This document shows, piece by piece, positions 34,822-42,781 of a DNA stretch of 64,000 nucleotides; position 1 is the stretch's first letter, and the number at the start of each line of letters is the position of its first letter. The notes below the pieces were generated by a model, which worked only from the letters and a program-made list of their open reading frames with translations, was not told the origin of the DNA and ran no database searches. Both the position numbers and the translations under genes were made by a program. The DNA is from RGIG4576 sp964536025 (GTDB lineage: Bacteria; Bacteroidota; Bacteroidia; Bacteroidales; Muribaculaceae), in contig CAZHXA010000007.1 of NCBI GenBank assembly GCA_964536025.1, positions 8,172-72,171 on the forward strand, given 5' to 3'.

Positions 34822-34850
34822 TTGTTTTTATTCTTTAATATAATTATTTT

Positions 34851-34881
34851 CAAAAATAATATTTGGTGCAAATTTCGCAAA
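34851..34881 (-). promoter_or_regulatory. Promoter of pfp
   Basis: On the minus strand TTTG (34878-34881) and exact TATTTTTG (34851-34858) are separated by 19 bases; the ATG is 30 bases downstream. Confidence 0.7.
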
Positions 34882-34901
34882 AAAAACTGACTATCGCAAG
34901 A

Positions 34902-36203
34902 TTATTTGCGGTATAAATTCAATTGTTTTTCATCTCCTGCTATTGCAATGTAAAAATTATTTACATTCAAATATTTATTTGCAATGTTGCATAATGTTTT
35001 CGGTGTAATATTTGATATTTCAGAAAATTGTTGATTGAAATAATTTTCTCCGGTGGAATATAATATATTTGAACTTACGCAAGATGCCATTGAAAATGGA
35101 GAATCAAGAACTTTGGCAAGGTCGCTTAACATATAATTTTTGACAATCATAAGTTCTTCTTCATCCATAGGAGAGGCTTGCAATCGTTTAATTTCGTTTT
35201 TAACTTCTTCTATTAATAGATAGGTGTAGGCGGTGTCACATTCGCTTGTTATTACTATTTTTGCACCACTTCGACGCCCCACAAGCATAGCGTTGATACC
35301 ATAAGTATATCCTTTATCTTCTCTAATATTTTGCATAAGTCTACTGCCGAAATATCCGCCAAGAGCTGTGATTAATATTCGTAATTTTATATAATCTGGA
35401 TGATTGCGAGGGATTGATTCGTGTATCATATATACAGATGACTGCAAAGCTCCTTCTTTGTTGAATAATATTTCTTTTTTTGTAGAAGGGGTACGCACAC
35501 ATTCTTTTAAAATATTAGGTTTCCCCTGTGTTATTTCTTTACCGAAATAATTTTCAATTAGTCTTATCTCATTGTCATCAACTTTTCCTGATAAGATAAG
35601 AATGGAGTTCTCAGGATTGTAGTATTTGTTGTGAAATGATTTTATATCTTGTATGGTCAATGATGAAACATCTTCATCGCAAATCATGTGGGAAAATGGG
35701 TGGTTTTCTCCGAAATATATTTTTCGTCCTGATATTTGTGATAGATATTTTACCCTTTGACGAGCTGTTTGATATGCACTTTTTATTTGAGAACAAAACA
35801 CTTCATATTCTCTTTCGGGTATTGAAGGGGTAGTTAATACCGATTTAAGAATCGGTAATACTTTATTGAAATTTTTGTTTAAAGAATCTAAACAAATGTG
35901 TGTGAAGTTGTCGTGGTTTGTTGCATTTAATTGTGAGCCATTAAAATCTAATATTTCGGCAACTTCTTGTGAAGAATATTCATCACTGCCATGAATCAAC
36001 ATAGATGCCAATGCGAACGATTGCAGCGGTTTTAACTCTTCAAATAAACCACCTCTATAGATTATTTCAAACCTATTTACATCTTGGTCGCTATTATTTA
36101 GTATGTATAATTTTACGCCATTTGGTAATAATATATGGTTTGGGTAATCAAATTTCAAATCCTTAAAAGAACTTTGTCTTGGCGGTATACTTCGGTCAAG
36201 CAT
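34902..36203 (-). CDS. M16 (insulinase-like) family protein lacking the zinc motif
   Basis: A 433-residue two-domain M16 homologue without a signal peptide. The fold markers are present: YRGGLFEE (49-56), MLIHGSDEYSS near 68-78, and the C-terminal substrate-binding segment GSRLMQNIREDKGYTYG near 283-299. The inverted zinc motif HxxEH should fall at about residues 62-66 but reads SFALA there, with no histidine or glutamate, so it cannot bind zinc in the usual way. It resembles the non-catalytic subunit of M16 heterodimers, yet no catalytic partner is adjacent. It starts 1 base after the kdsB stop, so the two are coupled. Confidence 0.85.
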   Translation of the reverse strand: MLDRSIPPRQSSFKDLKFDYPNHILLPNGVKLYILNNSDQDVNRFEIIYRGGLFEELKPLQSFALASMLIHGSDEYSSQEVAEILDFNGSQLNATNHDNFTHICLDSLNKNFNKVLPILKSVLTTPSIPEREYEVFCSQIKSAYQTARQRVKYLSQISGRKIYFGENHPFSHMICDEDVSSLTIQDIKSFHNKYYNPENSILILSGKVDDNEIRLIENYFGKEITQGKPNILKECVRTPSTKKEILFNKEGALQSSVYMIHESIPRNHPDYIKLRILITALGGYFGSRLMQNIREDKGYTYGINAMLVGRRSGAKIVITSECDTAYTYLLIEEVKNEIKRLQASPMDEEELMIVKNYMLSDLAKVLDSPFSMASCVSSNILYSTGENYFNQQFSEISNITPKTLCNIANKYLNVNNFYIAIAGDEKQLNLYRK

Positions 36204-36204
36204 A

Positions 36205-36972
36205 TTATAAGTTTTTGTTTTCTATTAAAAGTTTTTCCGCTTTAATCAAATCTTCCGGAGTGTCTATTCCAATAGTAGGACATTTTGTTATCCCGACTTT
36301 GATTTGATATCCGTTTTGTATCCAACGTAGTTGTTCCAATGATTCTGCGATTTCGAGTGAAGATTGAGGCAATTGTGTAATTTTGTTTAATACATCAGCT
36401 CGATATGCATACATTCCTACATGCGTGTAAAATTGGTGTAATTTAACCCATTCAGTTTTTTGTTTACCTCTTATAAATGGAATTACTGAACGTGAAAAAT
36501 ATAAAGCTCTCATATTTTCATCAATTACAACCTTAGGTGTTGTCCAATCTTCTAATTCTTCAAACGAATTATCAGAAGAAAAAGGTCTTACAAGTGTAGC
36601 TATTTGTATATTGGTATCATTAAAACATTCCATGATGCTTTTTATTTGTTCCGGCATTATGAAAGGTTCATCTCCTTGTATGTTAATAATAACATCTTCG
36701 TTATGTCCTGCAATTTTATAAGCTTCATTGCATCGATCGGTTCCGCTACGATGTTTTTTACTGGTCATAACAGCTATCCCTCCAAATGATTCTACTGCAT
36801 TTTTTATTCGTTCATCATCGGTTGCTATAAGGACATTGTCAAGAACACTGCTTACGCGTTCCCATACGCGTTGAATCATCATTTTACCACCGATTAAGGC
36901 AAGTGGCTTACCTGGAAAACGTGAAGAATCATATCTTGCCGGAATAATTCCGATAAAGCTCAATTTGTTCAT
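36205..36972 (-). CDS. kdsB: 3-deoxy-manno-octulosonate cytidylyltransferase (CMP-KDO synthetase)
   Basis: A 255-residue enzyme activating KDO with CTP for lipopolysaccharide core synthesis. The CTP-binding start GIIPARYDSSRFPGKPL lies at about residues 8-24; other motifs are TSKKHRSGTDR near 70 and NIQGDEPF near 96-103, where the Asp binds metal. The start at 36972 (MNKLSF) fits family length; the in-frame ATG at 37002 lies before it and overlaps the promoter. It is coupled to the M16 homologue. lpxK at 3155 is the other lipid A/KDO gene in this window. Confidence 0.93.
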   Translation of the reverse strand: MNKLSFIGIIPARYDSSRFPGKPLALIGGKMMIQRVWERVSSVLDNVLIATDDERIKNAVESFGGIAVMTSKKHRSGTDRCNEAYKIAGHNEDVIINIQGDEPFIMPEQIKSIMECFNDTNIQIATLVRPFSSDNSFEELEDWTTPKVVIDENMRALYFSRSVIPFIRGKQKTEWVKLHQFYTHVGMYAYRADVLNKITQLPQSSLEIAESLEQLRWIQNGYQIKVGITKCPTIGIDTPEDLIKAEKLLIENKNL

Positions 36973-36999
36973 AATAGAAATATTAGTGTTAATACACTT

Positions 37000-37007
37000 C
37001 AAAGTTA
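37000..37007 (-). promoter_or_regulatory. -7 element for kdsB
   Basis: The minus strand reads TAACTTTG, exact TAnnTTTG, 28 bases from the chosen kdsB start; TTG at 37025-37027 gives a short 17-base spacer. It supports the ATG at 36972 rather than 37002. Confidence 0.55.
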
Positions 37008-37049
37008 GCTATAAATTTTGATTCCAATATAAAAATGACAATAAATTAA

Positions 37050-37080
37050 AAAAGAGGCTCTTTGTTTGAAAGAACCTCTT
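37050..37080 (-). terminator. Terminator of tRNA-Leu
   Basis: A stem of 6 + 5 bp with one mismatch (37052-37063 with 37069-37080), loop GTTTG, and a T-run on the minus strand. It begins 5 bases after the tRNA 3' end. Confidence 0.75.
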
Positions 37081-37084
37081 GATT

Positions 37085-37169
37085 TGGTGCGCATGAAGGG
37101 ACTCGAACCCCCACGTCTCACGACACTAGATCCTAAGTCTAGCGCGGCTACCAATTACGCCACATGCGC
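37085..37169 (-). tRNA. tRNA-Leu (anticodon UAG)
   Basis: An 85-base class II tRNA on the minus strand: acceptor GCGCATG/CATGCGC, anticodon stem CTAGA/TCTAG with loop CTTAGGA (anticodon TAG), a long variable arm, T-loop TTCGAGT, discriminator A and an encoded CCA end. It reads CUA and probably other CUN codons. Confidence 0.95.
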
Positions 37170-37180
37170 AATTCCGAGTA

Positions 37181-37211
37181 CAAAAGTACGCAATATTTTG
37201 AAAAGAACAAA
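37181..37211 (-). promoter_or_regulatory. Promoter of tRNA-Leu
   Basis: On the minus strand TTTG (37208-37211) and exact TACTTTTG (37181-37188), spacer 19 bases, ending 12 bases before the mature tRNA 5' end. Confidence 0.75.
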
Positions 37212-37288
37212 ACTTTTAAGTATTTTCTTTTTAAGTTTATTTTTTGATGGTGTAAAAAAAGTGAAATTTGGTGAATTTTTTTTTGTGA

Positions 37289-37320
37289 TTTGGAAAGTTT
37301 CTGCTGTTACATTAACTTTG
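37289..37320 (+). promoter_or_regulatory. Promoter of rsfS-ftsH
   Basis: TTTG at 37289-37292 and exact TAACTTTG at 37313-37320, spacer 20 bases, 38 bases before the rsfS ATG. Confidence 0.75.
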
Positions 37321-37358
37321 CATGATATACATTAACAGATAAAGAAATTTATTTATAT

Positions 37359-37718
37359 ATGATAGAAGAAAAAGAATTGATAAAAACTATTATAGAAGGA
37401 GTTCAGGAGAGAAAGGGTAAAACGATAACTCATGTTGATATGTCGAGTATTGAAGGGGCAACAACACGTGGTTTTATAATATGTACGGGTTCTTCCACAA
37501 TGCAAGTGGGTGCAATTGCCGATAGTGTACGTGAGTATGTATATGAAAAAATAAAAGTTAAACCATACAATTATGATGGATATAAAAACTGCCAATGGAT
37601 TGTATTGGATTATGGTACGATTTATGTACATATATTTTTGCCTGAGTATCGAGAAATGTATAATTTGGAGGAATTATGGAACGATGCGGTAATCGATGAG
37701 ATTCCTGATTTGGATTGA
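37359..37718 (+). CDS. rsfS: Ribosomal silencing factor RsfS
   Basis: A 119-residue protein that binds ribosomal protein L14 (uL14) and blocks subunit joining under nutrient limitation. The family pattern is complete: VDMSSIEGATTRGFIICTG with the conserved Asp near residue 27, then GYKNCQWIVLDYGTIYVHIF near 73-92 (DYG.I.VHIF is the hallmark). Length is normal. It is followed after 57-66 bases by ftsH, an order common in Bacteroidota. Confidence 0.93.
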   Translation: MIEEKELIKTIIEGVQERKGKTITHVDMSSIEGATTRGFIICTGSSTMQVGAIADSVREYVYEKIKVKPYNYDGYKNCQWIVLDYGTIYVHIFLPEYREMYNLEELWNDAVIDEIPDLD

Positions 37719-37784
37719 ACCGATTGAAATTAGCAAGTGTTTTTATAAACAAGGATTAACTTAGATAAAACGAGTGTGAAACAG

Positions 37785-39725
37785 ATGAAATTTAATATTT
37801 ATTGGCTGTATTTGTTGATAGGCATTGCATTAGTAAGCCTTTTCTTTATGCAAGATGACAGTGTGTCCAAAAATGTGAGTTGGACGGAATTTGAATCCTA
37901 TGTGCAAAAAGATGGCGTTAAAAATATTGTCGTTTATAGTGATAAGCGTGTAGCTGAAGGTTTTTTGACCGATTCAATGACTAATGTTGTATTTGGTAAA
38001 AATAATAAACCATTAAGTGAACGTGCATCATTAAAGGGAAAAATTGTGACAAATATTCCTTCAAATGACAAACTTGATGAAAAAGTTGTAGAATGGCAAA
38101 AAGAAGGAGTGTTTACCGGTGATGTGAAGTATGAAAAAAGTAGCGATTACTCACATATTATATGGGGAATAGGACCGGTAATACTGATTATATTATTTTG
38201 GTTTATAATGGCTAATCGTATGAGTGGCGGAGCCGGTGGCGGAGTGTTTAATGTCGCAAAATCAAAAGCTAAACTATATGAAAAAGATGGTGATTTGAAG
38301 ATTACATTCAATGATGTAGCCGGTTTGTCGGAAGCAAAGACAGAAGTGGCAGAAATTGTTGAATTTTTGAAAAATCCGCAGAAATATACTGAATTAGGAG
38401 GGAAAATTCCTAAGGGAGCTTTACTTGTAGGACCTCCGGGAACAGGAAAAACTCTTTTAGCTAAGGCCGTTGCAGGAGAAGCTAATGTTCCTTTCTTTTC
38501 TTTGTCAGGAAGTGATTTTGTTGAAATGTTTGTAGGAGTTGGAGCTTCTCGTGTAAGAGATTTGTTCCGACAAGCAAAGGAAAAATCACCTTGTATTGTA
38601 TTTATTGATGAAATAGATGCAGTTGGTCGTGCAAGAGGTAATCGTTTGAATACAGGTTCTAATGATGAACGAGAAAACACCCTAAACCAATTGCTTACTG
38701 AAATGGATGGATTTGGAACCAATAGTGGTGTAATAATTTTGGCTGCAACCAACCGTGCCGATATTTTGGATAAAGCGTTGTTGCGTGCAGGTCGTTTTGA
38801 CCGACAAATATATGTAGAATTACCCGATATAAATGATCGTAAAGCAATTTTCAATGTTCATTTGCGTGGTATAAAGAAGGATGATAGTGTAGATGTTGAT
38901 TTGCTTGCTCGTCAAACGCCGGGATTTTCTGGTGCTGATATAGCAAATGTATGTAATGAGGCGGCTTTAATTGCCGCTCGTAAGCAAAAAGATGTTGTGC
39001 AACGTCAAGATTTCATGGACGCTGTAGATAGAATTATTGGTGGTCTTGAGAAAAAAACTAAGATAACTACTGCTGAAGAACGACGTTCAATTGCAATACA
39101 TGAATCGGGACATGCTGTTGTAAGTTGGCATTTACAATATGGAAATCCTTTGGTTAAGGTGACAATTGTACCTCGAGGTAAAGCATTGGGGGCCGCTCAT
39201 TATTTACCGGAAGAACGACAAATTGTACCTACTCAAGCTTTGTTGGATGAATTATGTTCTCTGTTAGGGGGTAGAGCAGCTGAAGAATTATTCTTAGGCA
39301 GAATCTCAACAGGTGCAGCAAATGATATAGAACGTGCTACAAAATTGGCTTATGCTATGGTAATATATTATGGTATGAGTGATAAAATGCCTAATTTATC
39401 TTATTATGACTCAACTGGTCAAGATTATGGTTTCTCTAAACCTTATAGTGATGAACGTGCAAAACTAATTGATGATGAAGTATCGCGTATAATTGCGGAA
39501 CAATATGAAAGAGCTAAGAATATGTTGACTGAGTATGCTGAAGGTCATGCAAAACTTACTGACGTATTGTTATCGCGTGAAGTAATATTTACTGAAGATG
39601 TAGAAGCTATTTTTGGTAAACGTAAATGGGTATCACGTACTGAGGAAATTTTGGAAGAATCAAAAAATGAAGATAATAATTCTGCAAGAGCAGAAGAACC
39701 GATTCCGCTTGAATTTAAAAACTAA
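37785..39725 (+). CDS. ftsH: ATP-dependent zinc metalloprotease FtsH
   Basis: A 646-residue inner-membrane AAA+ protease degrading unstable membrane and cytosolic proteins. Two transmembrane helices (about residues 6-22 and 123-142) flank a periplasmic domain. Walker A GPPGTGKT at 216-223, Walker B CIVFIDE near 270, the second region of homology near 325-345, and zinc site HESGH at 439-443 with the third ligand Asp further on. I prefer the ATG at 37785; a GTG three codons upstream (37776) is possible. The C-terminus is acidic and low-complexity, as often in FtsH. A terminator hairpin follows. Confidence 0.94.
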   Translation: MKFNIYWLYLLIGIALVSLFFMQDDSVSKNVSWTEFESYVQKDGVKNIVVYSDKRVAEGFLTDSMTNVVFGKNNKPLSERASLKGKIVTNIPSNDKLDEKVVEWQKEGVFTGDVKYEKSSDYSHIIWGIGPVILIILFWFIMANRMSGGAGGGVFNVAKSKAKLYEKDGDLKITFNDVAGLSEAKTEVAEIVEFLKNPQKYTELGGKIPKGALLVGPPGTGKTLLAKAVAGEANVPFFSLSGSDFVEMFVGVGASRVRDLFRQAKEKSPCIVFIDEIDAVGRARGNRLNTGSNDERENTLNQLLTEMDGFGTNSGVIILAATNRADILDKALLRAGRFDRQIYVELPDINDRKAIFNVHLRGIKKDDSVDVDLLARQTPGFSGADIANVCNEAALIAARKQKDVVQRQDFMDAVDRIIGGLEKKTKITTAEERRSIAIHESGHAVVSWHLQYGNPLVKVTIVPRGKALGAAHYLPEERQIVPTQALLDELCSLLGGRAAEELFLGRISTGAANDIERATKLAYAMVIYYGMSDKMPNLSYYDSTGQDYGFSKPYSDERAKLIDDEVSRIIAEQYERAKNMLTEYAEGHAKLTDVLLSREVIFTEDVEAIFGKRKWVSRTEEILEESKNEDNNSARAEEPIPLEFKN

Positions 39726-39752
39726 CTATAATTGATATATTTAGAGAAAAAG

Positions 39753-39792
39753 AGTGCAAGGATTATATATAATTTTGTCCTTGCACTTTTTG
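39753..39792 (+). terminator. Terminator of rsfS-ftsH
   Basis: A 10-bp perfect stem (39753-39762 with 39778-39787) followed by a short T-run. It lies 27 bases after the ftsH stop. Confidence 0.8.
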
Positions 39793-39823
39793 TATGTGTA
39801 ATTATGGCTATTTTATTTGTCTT

Positions 39824-39844
39824 AAAGCAAAAATGTTTTGCTTT
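39824..39844 (+). repeat. Short hairpin with T-rich tail upstream of thioredoxin
   Basis: A 9-bp perfect stem (39824-39832 with 39836-39844) closing an ATG triloop, with T-rich sequence at and after its right arm. It could be a second terminator for ftsH or part of the thioredoxin leader. Confidence 0.5.
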
Positions 39845-39859
39845 TTGTAGATTTATATA

Positions 39860-39915
39860 AACAACTTAATTTATAAATTGTTGTTTTAGTATGCAAACTA
39901 ATAAATTAAGTTGTT
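39860..39915 (+). repeat. 15-bp perfect inverted repeat ending at the thioredoxin start codon
   Basis: AACAACTTAATTTAT (39860-39874) is repeated as its exact reverse complement at 39901-39915, directly abutting the ATG at 39916. Inside, 39861-39884 can form a competing hairpin (ACAAC/GTTGT around the palindrome AATTTATAAATT). The two foldings share the left arm and exclude each other, as in a translational switch. DNA binding by a dimeric regulator is the alternative. Confidence 0.6.
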
Positions 39916-40212
39916 ATGAAATCATTTAATGAATTAATAAGAGAGTCAAAACCTGTGCTTGTTGATTTTTTTGCCTCTTGGTGTGGTCCTTGTCGTGTTA
40001 TGTCTACTGTTGTAGATAAATTAAGGAAGGAATTGGGCGATAAAGTTACTATTGTGAAAGTAGATGTTGATGAGGAAGAAGAACTTTCTTTAAAATATAA
40101 TGTACAATCAGTTCCTACACTTATAATATTCAAAAAAGGTGAATTGCTATGGCGTGAAACCGGAATACACCAATACCAAGAACTAAAGCATATTTTGGAA
40201 AAATATTGTTAG
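39916..40212 (+). CDS. Thioredoxin (copy 1)
   Basis: A 98-residue cytosolic thioredoxin. The active site is FFASWCGPCRVM with Cys23 and Cys26, followed by KVDVDEE near 54 and the cis-proline segment SVPTLIIF near 71-78. It is a disulfide reductase for cytosolic proteins. A second thioredoxin lies at 61498-61812 after dnaE. This copy is monocistronic, and its leader carries an unusual nested inverted repeat that ends exactly at the start codon, suggesting its translation or transcription is specially controlled. Confidence 0.93.
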   Translation: MKSFNELIRESKPVLVDFFASWCGPCRVMSTVVDKLRKELGDKVTIVKVDVDEEEELSLKYNVQSVPTLIIFKKGELLWRETGIHQYQELKHILEKYC

Positions 40213-40314
40213 AATTATGTTTGCTGTAATGATTAAGATTTAATAAACATTACAAATTCGATTATATTGGGATGCTGTATTCCTATTGATAATGATATTT
40301 TGGGATAAATTGCG

Positions 40315-40322
40315 TAATTTTG
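40315..40322 (+). promoter_or_regulatory. -7 element for the ABC-F gene
   Basis: Exact TAATTTTG match, 31 bases before the ATG at 40354. No TTG box sits at the ideal distance. Confidence 0.5.
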
Positions 40323-40353
40323 TATTTTCAATTAAGTATAAATATAAAATTAT

Positions 40354-41988
40354 ATGGTATCAGTAGATGGATTAGCAGTAGAATTTGGTGGCAGCGTGCT
40401 TTTTAGTGATGTGTCTTTTGTTATTAATGATAAGGATCGTATTGCTCTAATGGGTAAAAATGGAGCGGGTAAATCGACGTTGTTAAAAATTTTAGCAGGA
40501 GTTCGTAAGCCAACAAGGGGAAATGTTTCGGCTCCGAAAGATACTGTTATTGCATATCTTCCACAACATTTAATGACTGAAGATGGAAGAACTGTATTTG
40601 AAGAAACATCGCGAGCGTTTTCACACTTACATCAAATGGAGCAAGAAATAGAAGCCTTGAATAAACAACTTGCTGAAAGAACTGATTATGAGAGCGATGA
40701 ATATATGGCTCTTATAGAGGAAGTGGCAACAAAAAGTGAGAAGTTTTATTCAATAGATATGACTCATTTTGAGGAAGACGTTGAAAAAACTTTGTTAGGA
40801 CTTGGTTTTGAACGTAGTGATTTTAATCGTCAGACAAGTGAATTTTCCGGTGGTTGGCGAATGAGAATAGAATTAGCTAAAATGCTTCTTAGAAATCCAG
40901 ATGTGTTGCTTTTGGATGAGCCGACAAACCATTTGGATATAGAATCAATAGGATGGCTTGAGGAATTTTTGATTAACAATGGTAAGGCTGTTGTTGTAAT
41001 AAGTCACGATAGAAAATTTGTTGATAATATAACAACTCGTACTATTGAAGTGACAATGGGACGTATTTATGATTATAAAGTTAATTATTCTCAATATTTA
41101 CAACTACGAGCTGAGCGTCGTCAACAGCAACTTAAACAGTGGGAAGAACAGCAGAAAATGATACAAGAAACGAAAGATTTTATAGAACGTTTCAAAGGTA
41201 CATATTCTAAAACATTGCAAGTGCAAAGTCGTGTAAAAATGCTAGAAAAGCTTGAATTAATCGAAGTTGACGAAGAAGATACTTCGGCATTACGTCTTAA
41301 ATTTCCCTCATCTCCTCGTTCAGGACAATATCCAGTAATGATGAGTAGTGTAGCTAAAGCATTTGATGAAAAACTTATCTTTTCTGATGTTAATATAACA
41401 ATTAACAGAGGTGATAAGGTTGCTTTTGTTGGGCGTAATGGAGAAGGTAAATCTACACTTGTGAAATGTATTATGAAAGAACTTGAACATGACGGTTCAT
41501 TGCAACTTGGGCATAATGTTCAAATTGGATATTTTGCACAAAATCAAGCTTCTTTACTTGATGAAAATCTAACGGTCTTTCAAACAATAGATGATGTTGC
41601 CAAAGGTGATATAAGAAATAAGATTAGAGATTTACTTGGTGCTTTTATGTTTGGAGGAGAAGCAAGTTCAAAAAAGGTTAAAGTTTTATCAGGTGGAGAG
41701 CGAACTCGTTTGGCTCTTATGAAATTGTTATTGGAGCCGGTTAATTTACTTATCTTAGATGAGCCTACAAATCATTTGGATTTAAAGACCAAAGATATAT
41801 TGAAACAAGCTTTATTGGATTTTGATGGCACGCTTATATGTGTTAGTCATGATCGTGATTTTCTTGCCGGATTGGTATCAAAAGTTTATGAGTTTGGAGG
41901 AGGACGAGTTAGAGAACATTTGTGTGGCGTTTATGAATTCTTGGAAACAAAAAAGATGGAATCACTTCAAGAACTTGAACGAAAATAA
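40354..41988 (+). CDS. ABC-F family ATPase (ribosome-associated)
   Basis: A 544-residue soluble protein with two ABC domains and no membrane part. The first domain has Walker A GKNGAGKS at 34-41, a signature FSGGWRMR near 166 and LLLDEPTNHLD near 186. The second has GRNGEGKS near 363, LSGGERTR near 448 and LLILDEPTNHLD near 465. The linker (about 245-310) is charged and helical (PtIM-type). ABC-F proteins act at the ribosome E site in translation; resistance members also exist, but nothing here points to resistance. Closest in layout to YbiT/Uup-type housekeeping factors. Confidence 0.92.
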   Translation: MVSVDGLAVEFGGSVLFSDVSFVINDKDRIALMGKNGAGKSTLLKILAGVRKPTRGNVSAPKDTVIAYLPQHLMTEDGRTVFEETSRAFSHLHQMEQEIEALNKQLAERTDYESDEYMALIEEVATKSEKFYSIDMTHFEEDVEKTLLGLGFERSDFNRQTSEFSGGWRMRIELAKMLLRNPDVLLLDEPTNHLDIESIGWLEEFLINNGKAVVVISHDRKFVDNITTRTIEVTMGRIYDYKVNYSQYLQLRAERRQQQLKQWEEQQKMIQETKDFIERFKGTYSKTLQVQSRVKMLEKLELIEVDEEDTSALRLKFPSSPRSGQYPVMMSSVAKAFDEKLIFSDVNITINRGDKVAFVGRNGEGKSTLVKCIMKELEHDGSLQLGHNVQIGYFAQNQASLLDENLTVFQTIDDVAKGDIRNKIRDLLGAFMFGGEASSKKVKVLSGGERTRLALMKLLLEPVNLLILDEPTNHLDLKTKDILKQALLDFDGTLICVSHDRDFLAGLVSKVYEFGGGRVREHLCGVYEFLETKKMESLQELERK

Positions 41989-42006
41989 AAAACAATATAG
42001 ATAGGT

Positions 42007-42055
42007 ATAATAGAATAATGTCGGTCGAAATTTTCAACCGACATTATTCTATTAT
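42007..42055. terminator. Bidirectional terminator between the ABC-F and barrel genes
   Basis: A 19-bp perfect stem (42007-42025 with 42037-42055) around an 11-base loop, between converging genes ending at 41988 and 42098. Confidence 0.8.
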
Positions 42056-42097
42056 AGTATACACACAAATGTGAAGTTTACTCAACGGATAAAATTC

Positions 42098-42781
42098 TTA
42101 TTTCAATCTATATAAATATCCTAATGTAATCATTACAGAGAGAGCTGTTGACGCTGAAAATGCATCTCTTTTTCTGCTCCCAAAAGCATTTTCCAATCCA
42201 TAAAAACATCTACCTTCCAATAAAAAAGAATGTTTACGTTTTGCAATAAATTCCATTCCTGCACCGACGCTAATACCGTAATCGATTTTATTTTTTATAG
42301 GTAATGTCAATTGCTCGTTATGTCTATTAATATTGGGAAATCCTTCGATGTTTTCAATGTTGTTTATGTCAAAATTAGATGATGATGATTCTTCAATCAT
42401 AAATCCAACTTCAGGTCCTGCATTAAAAAATCCTTTAAACTTTGAGTTTCCAAAAGAAATATGAGTCATTATAGGTATTTGAATGTAGGTTAAGTTGCGA
42501 GTATATTGAAAAGATGTTTCTTTGAAATCCTCTTTCCATCCACGTTGCACTACGTTTAGCTCGGCAAGTAGTCCGAAGTTTTTTTCTTCGGAATATCTAA
42601 ATACGACTCCCAACATTCCGCCTGAAAGCATTTTTTGAGGAACAGTAGGGGAGAACATGACGCGTGACATAGTCATACCCGCCTTACCTCCTATACTTAT
42701 GCGTGAATCATACAGAGTTTGTGCATTAACAGATATTGTTGTTGCTAATAATATCGCTGTTATAACTGATAAAAATTTCAT
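42098..42781 (-). CDS. Outer-membrane beta-barrel protein (PorT-like)
   Basis: A 227-residue protein with a signal peptide (residues 1-20, ending VNAQ). The mature part has alternating beta strands (GGKAGMTMSR, GLLAELNVVQRGW, YIQIPIMTHISF, FFNAGPEVGFM, YGISVGAGMEF) and ends in a strand with terminal tyrosine/leucine residues, as in the eight-stranded PorT/OMP_b-brl_2 barrels of Bacteroidota. The signature is the QRGW ... YIQIP ... GPEVG series. Its start overlaps the stop of the upstream LysM-binding protein gene by 4 bases, so the two are made together and may form an envelope complex. Precise function unknown. Confidence 0.85.
   Translation of the reverse strand: MKFLSVITAILLATTISVNAQTLYDSRISIGGKAGMTMSRVMFSPTVPQKMLSGGMLGVVFRYSEEKNFGLLAELNVVQRGWKEDFKETSFQYTRNLTYIQIPIMTHISFGNSKFKGFFNAGPEVGFMIEESSSSNFDINNIENIEGFPNINRHNEQLTLPIKNKIDYGISVGAGMEFIAKRKHSFLLEGRCFYGLENAFGSRKRDAFSASTALSVMITLGYLYRLK

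Noticed and set aside
37066..37335. Plus-strand ORF starting with KEPLDLVRMKGLEPPRL
   Set aside because: It runs through the complement of tRNA-Leu(UAG) and its promoter; GLEPPRL is a typical tRNA-derived artefact.
37776..37784. GTG start for ftsH
   Set aside because: Possible, but the ATG three codons later fits equally well with the first membrane helix, so the ATG was preferred.
39860..39915. Invertible promoter element at the thioredoxin leader
   Set aside because: The 26-base spacer is too short for a known Bacteroidota invertible segment and contains no exact -7 element in either orientation.
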